Shown one piece after another: positions 62,710-64,000 of a stretch of DNA of 64,000 nucleotides. The DNA is from Catenuloplanes atrovinosus. GTDB taxonomy: Bacteria; Actinomycetota; Actinomycetes; Mycobacteriales; Micromonosporaceae. Below the pieces are notes generated by a model. That model was not told the DNA's origin and ran no database searches. It worked only from the letters and a program-made list of their open reading frames with translations. The stretch spans positions 6,824,501 to 6,888,500 of the forward strand of contig NZ_JAVDYB010000001.1 of assembly GCF_031458235.1 (NCBI RefSeq), given 5' to 3'. Each line of letters begins with the position of its first letter. Within the stretch, counting starts at the first letter, position 1. A program made the translations under genes and the position numbers.

Positions 62710-64000
62710 ATGAACACGCAGCATGACCCGGCCGAGCCCGGACCCGCCGCCCCGCCGCCCCCGCCGGGCCCCGGGCCTGCCGCGGCGCCGGGCGCCGGGG
62801 AGTTCCCCGGTGGCGCCGCGGCACCGCGCCTGTTCGGCCTGGTCCGCCCCCGCGAGGGCCGGTACGTCGCCGGCGTCTGTGCCGGCATCGGCCACGCCAC
62901 CAACACCGATCCCGTGCTCTGGCGGGTGCTGCTCGCCGTCCTCGCCGTCTTCGGCGGCACGGGCCTGCTCGTCTACCTCGTCGCCTGGCTGTTCATCCCG
63001 TCCGAGGGCGACAGCGGCTCGCCGCTGGAGGGCGTGCTCGGCAAGGGCCACTCCGGCACCTCGCCGCTCACCGCCGTCGGCCTGGCGGTCCTCACGATGG
63101 TCACGTTCGCCTACATCATGTCCGACACCTGGCGGGCGATGCTGCTGGTCGCCTGCGCCGCGGTGGTGGGCACGCTGATCGTCAACCGCGGGCGGATCAC
63201 GTCGCCGGGCTTCACCGCCGGGCCCCCGCCGCCGCCACCCGCCTCCCCCGCCCCGTCGGCCGAACCCGCTCCAGGAGTGCCGCCAGTGCCACCGAACGCC
63301 CCGTACCCGCCGCAGCCCGGCCACGCCCCGGCACCGCCGCACTGGCAGGCACCGCCGTCCGGGGGCTACCGTCCGCCGTTCGCGCCGCACGGGCCGTACC
63401 AGAGCCCCTACACGGCGACGAATCCGCCGCCGCCCCCGCCGCCGCGGCAACGGCCGCCGAAGCCGCCCAAGGAGCGCTCCCCGCTGTTCGGCGCCACCGT
63501 CTCGGTGATCCTGATGGCGATCGGGCTGCTGGCCGTCAGCGACCTGAGCAACCTTGCCAACCCGTCCGCCTCCGCGTACTTCGCGGCCGTGCTCGGCATC
63601 ATCGGCGTCGGCATGCTGGTCGGCACCAGGTGGGGACGCGGCCGCGGCCTCATCGTCCCCGGCCTGGTCGCGGCCGTGGCGCTCGGGCTCGCCGTCGCCG
63701 CGGAGAACGACACCTCCGACCACCGGGACGCCGCCCCCACGATCTGGGCGCCGCGCACCCTGAACGAGCTGTCCACCCGGCAGAGCGCCGCGTTCGGCGA
63801 CGCCACGCTGGACCTGCGGGCGCTGGACTTCACCGGCCAGGACAAGGCCACCGAGGTGGAGCTGGGCGCCGGCGACCTCACCGTGCTGCTCCCGCCGGCC
63901 GTGGACGTCACCATCGACGTCGAGCTCGGTGCCGGCACCGCGAACGTGCTCGGCCGGCAGCTGGACGGCGTCGGCCTGAGCGACCGGATCGAGGATCTCG
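62710..64000 (+). CDS. PspC-domain/LiaF-like membrane protein (partial)
   Basis: 430 codons visible from ATG 62710; the window ends inside the gene. A Pro/Ala/Gly-rich start is followed by a PspC domain (LVRPREGRYVAGVCAGIGHA) with its helix LLAVLAVFGGTGLLVYLVAW, two more hydrophobic segments, a long Pro-rich cytoplasmic or extracellular linker (about 180-255), three further helices, and the start of a LiaF C-terminal beta-rich domain (GDATLDLRALDF, ELGAGDLTVLLP, DVELGAGTANV). Divergent from the PspC kinase, 96 bases between starts. It probably senses membrane damage or restrains the kinase, as LiaF does. Confidence 0.88.
   Translation, partial: MNTQHDPAEPGPAAPPPPPGPGPAAAPGAGEFPGGAAAPRLFGLVRPREGRYVAGVCAGIGHATNTDPVLWRVLLAVLAVFGGTGLLVYLVAWLFIPSEGDSGSPLEGVLGKGHSGTSPLTAVGLAVLTMVTFAYIMSDTWRAMLLVACAAVVGTLIVNRGRITSPGFTAGPPPPPPASPAPSAEPAPGVPPVPPNAPYPPQPGHAPAPPHWQAPPSGGYRPPFAPHGPYQSPYTATNPPPPPPPRQRPPKPPKERSPLFGATVSVILMAIGLLAVSDLSNLANPSASAYFAAVLGIIGVGMLVGTRWGRGRGLIVPGLVAAVALGLAVAAENDTSDHRDAAPTIWAPRTLNELSTRQSAAFGDATLDLRALDFTGQDKATEVELGAGDLTVLLPPAVDVTIDVELGAGTANVLGRQLDGVGLSDRIEDL

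Noticed and set aside
1-64000. tRNA, rRNA, prophage or intact insertion sequence
   Set aside because: No tRNA T-arm/acceptor patterns, no rRNA-like sequence, no transposase, integrase or phage structural gene could be recognised on either strand.

Overview
The window is 64 kb of very GC-rich DNA (coding third positions almost all G or C) with many GTG starts, stop/start overlaps (ATGA, GTGA) and GC-only hairpin terminators. This is an actinobacterial chromosome. The order chorismate mutase, PcrA-type helicase, M23 peptidase, sucC, sucD, perM-like, purN, purH matches the conserved mycobacterial/actinomycete arrangement. The presence of ppc, several secreted hydrolases and a large envelope-polysaccharide locus points to a filamentous actinomycete, most likely of the Micromonosporaceae type. 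That last step is inference; no rRNA gene is present.

Layout. 1-2.4 kb: end of mfd, a SurA-like lipoprotein and mazG, then a non-coding or decayed stretch. 2.8-5.6 kb: ppc. 5.7-9.1 kb: a four-gene ABC-2 exporter operon (ATPase, permease, ATPase, permease). 9.1-23.7 kb: a polysaccharide locus holding two GH26-like hydrolases, a fused sulfurylase-like/APS-kinase protein, a Wzz/BY-kinase-like co-polymerase, an O-antigen-ligase/polymerase, an APH-like kinase, two sulfotransferases, a flippase, a methyltransferase, a GT26 and a GT2 glycosyltransferase. Together they suggest a sulfated exopolysaccharide with its own PAPS supply. 23.8-27.7 kb: a galactoside operon (GH42 beta-galactosidase, DeoR regulator, galT). 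27.8-32.3 kb: icd, a PhoD phosphatase and mdh, separated by terminators and an 86-bp tandem repeat.

32.8-38.4 kb: a complete peptide ABC transporter operon (SBP, OppB, OppC, OppD, OppF). 38.5-45.4 kb: a GNAT protein, purH, purN, perM-like, sucD, sucC. 45.8-49.1 kb: a stand-alone B12-binding protein and two M23 peptidases. 49.1-53.4 kb: pcrA and a secreted 5'-nucleotidase. 53.4-54.0 kb: a small AroQ chorismate mutase preceded by what looks like a Phe/Tyr leader-peptide attenuator. 54.0-54.6 kb: a gene-free, less GC-rich, roughly 525-bp inverted-repeat element. 54.6-60.3 kb: a second opp operon in the opposite orientation, a paralogue of the first and sharing a nearly identical 369-bp tract in oppC. 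60.6-64 kb: a LuxR-type response regulator, a PspC-domain histidine kinase and a divergent PspC/LiaF-like membrane protein, cut by the window end.

The items most worth following up are the candidate aromatic attenuator (53512-53622), the sulfated-polysaccharide locus, the inverted-repeat element (54025-54549), the inverted opp pair with its gene-conversion tract, and a start-codon-bearing 27-bp repeat inside a signal peptide (19714-19848).
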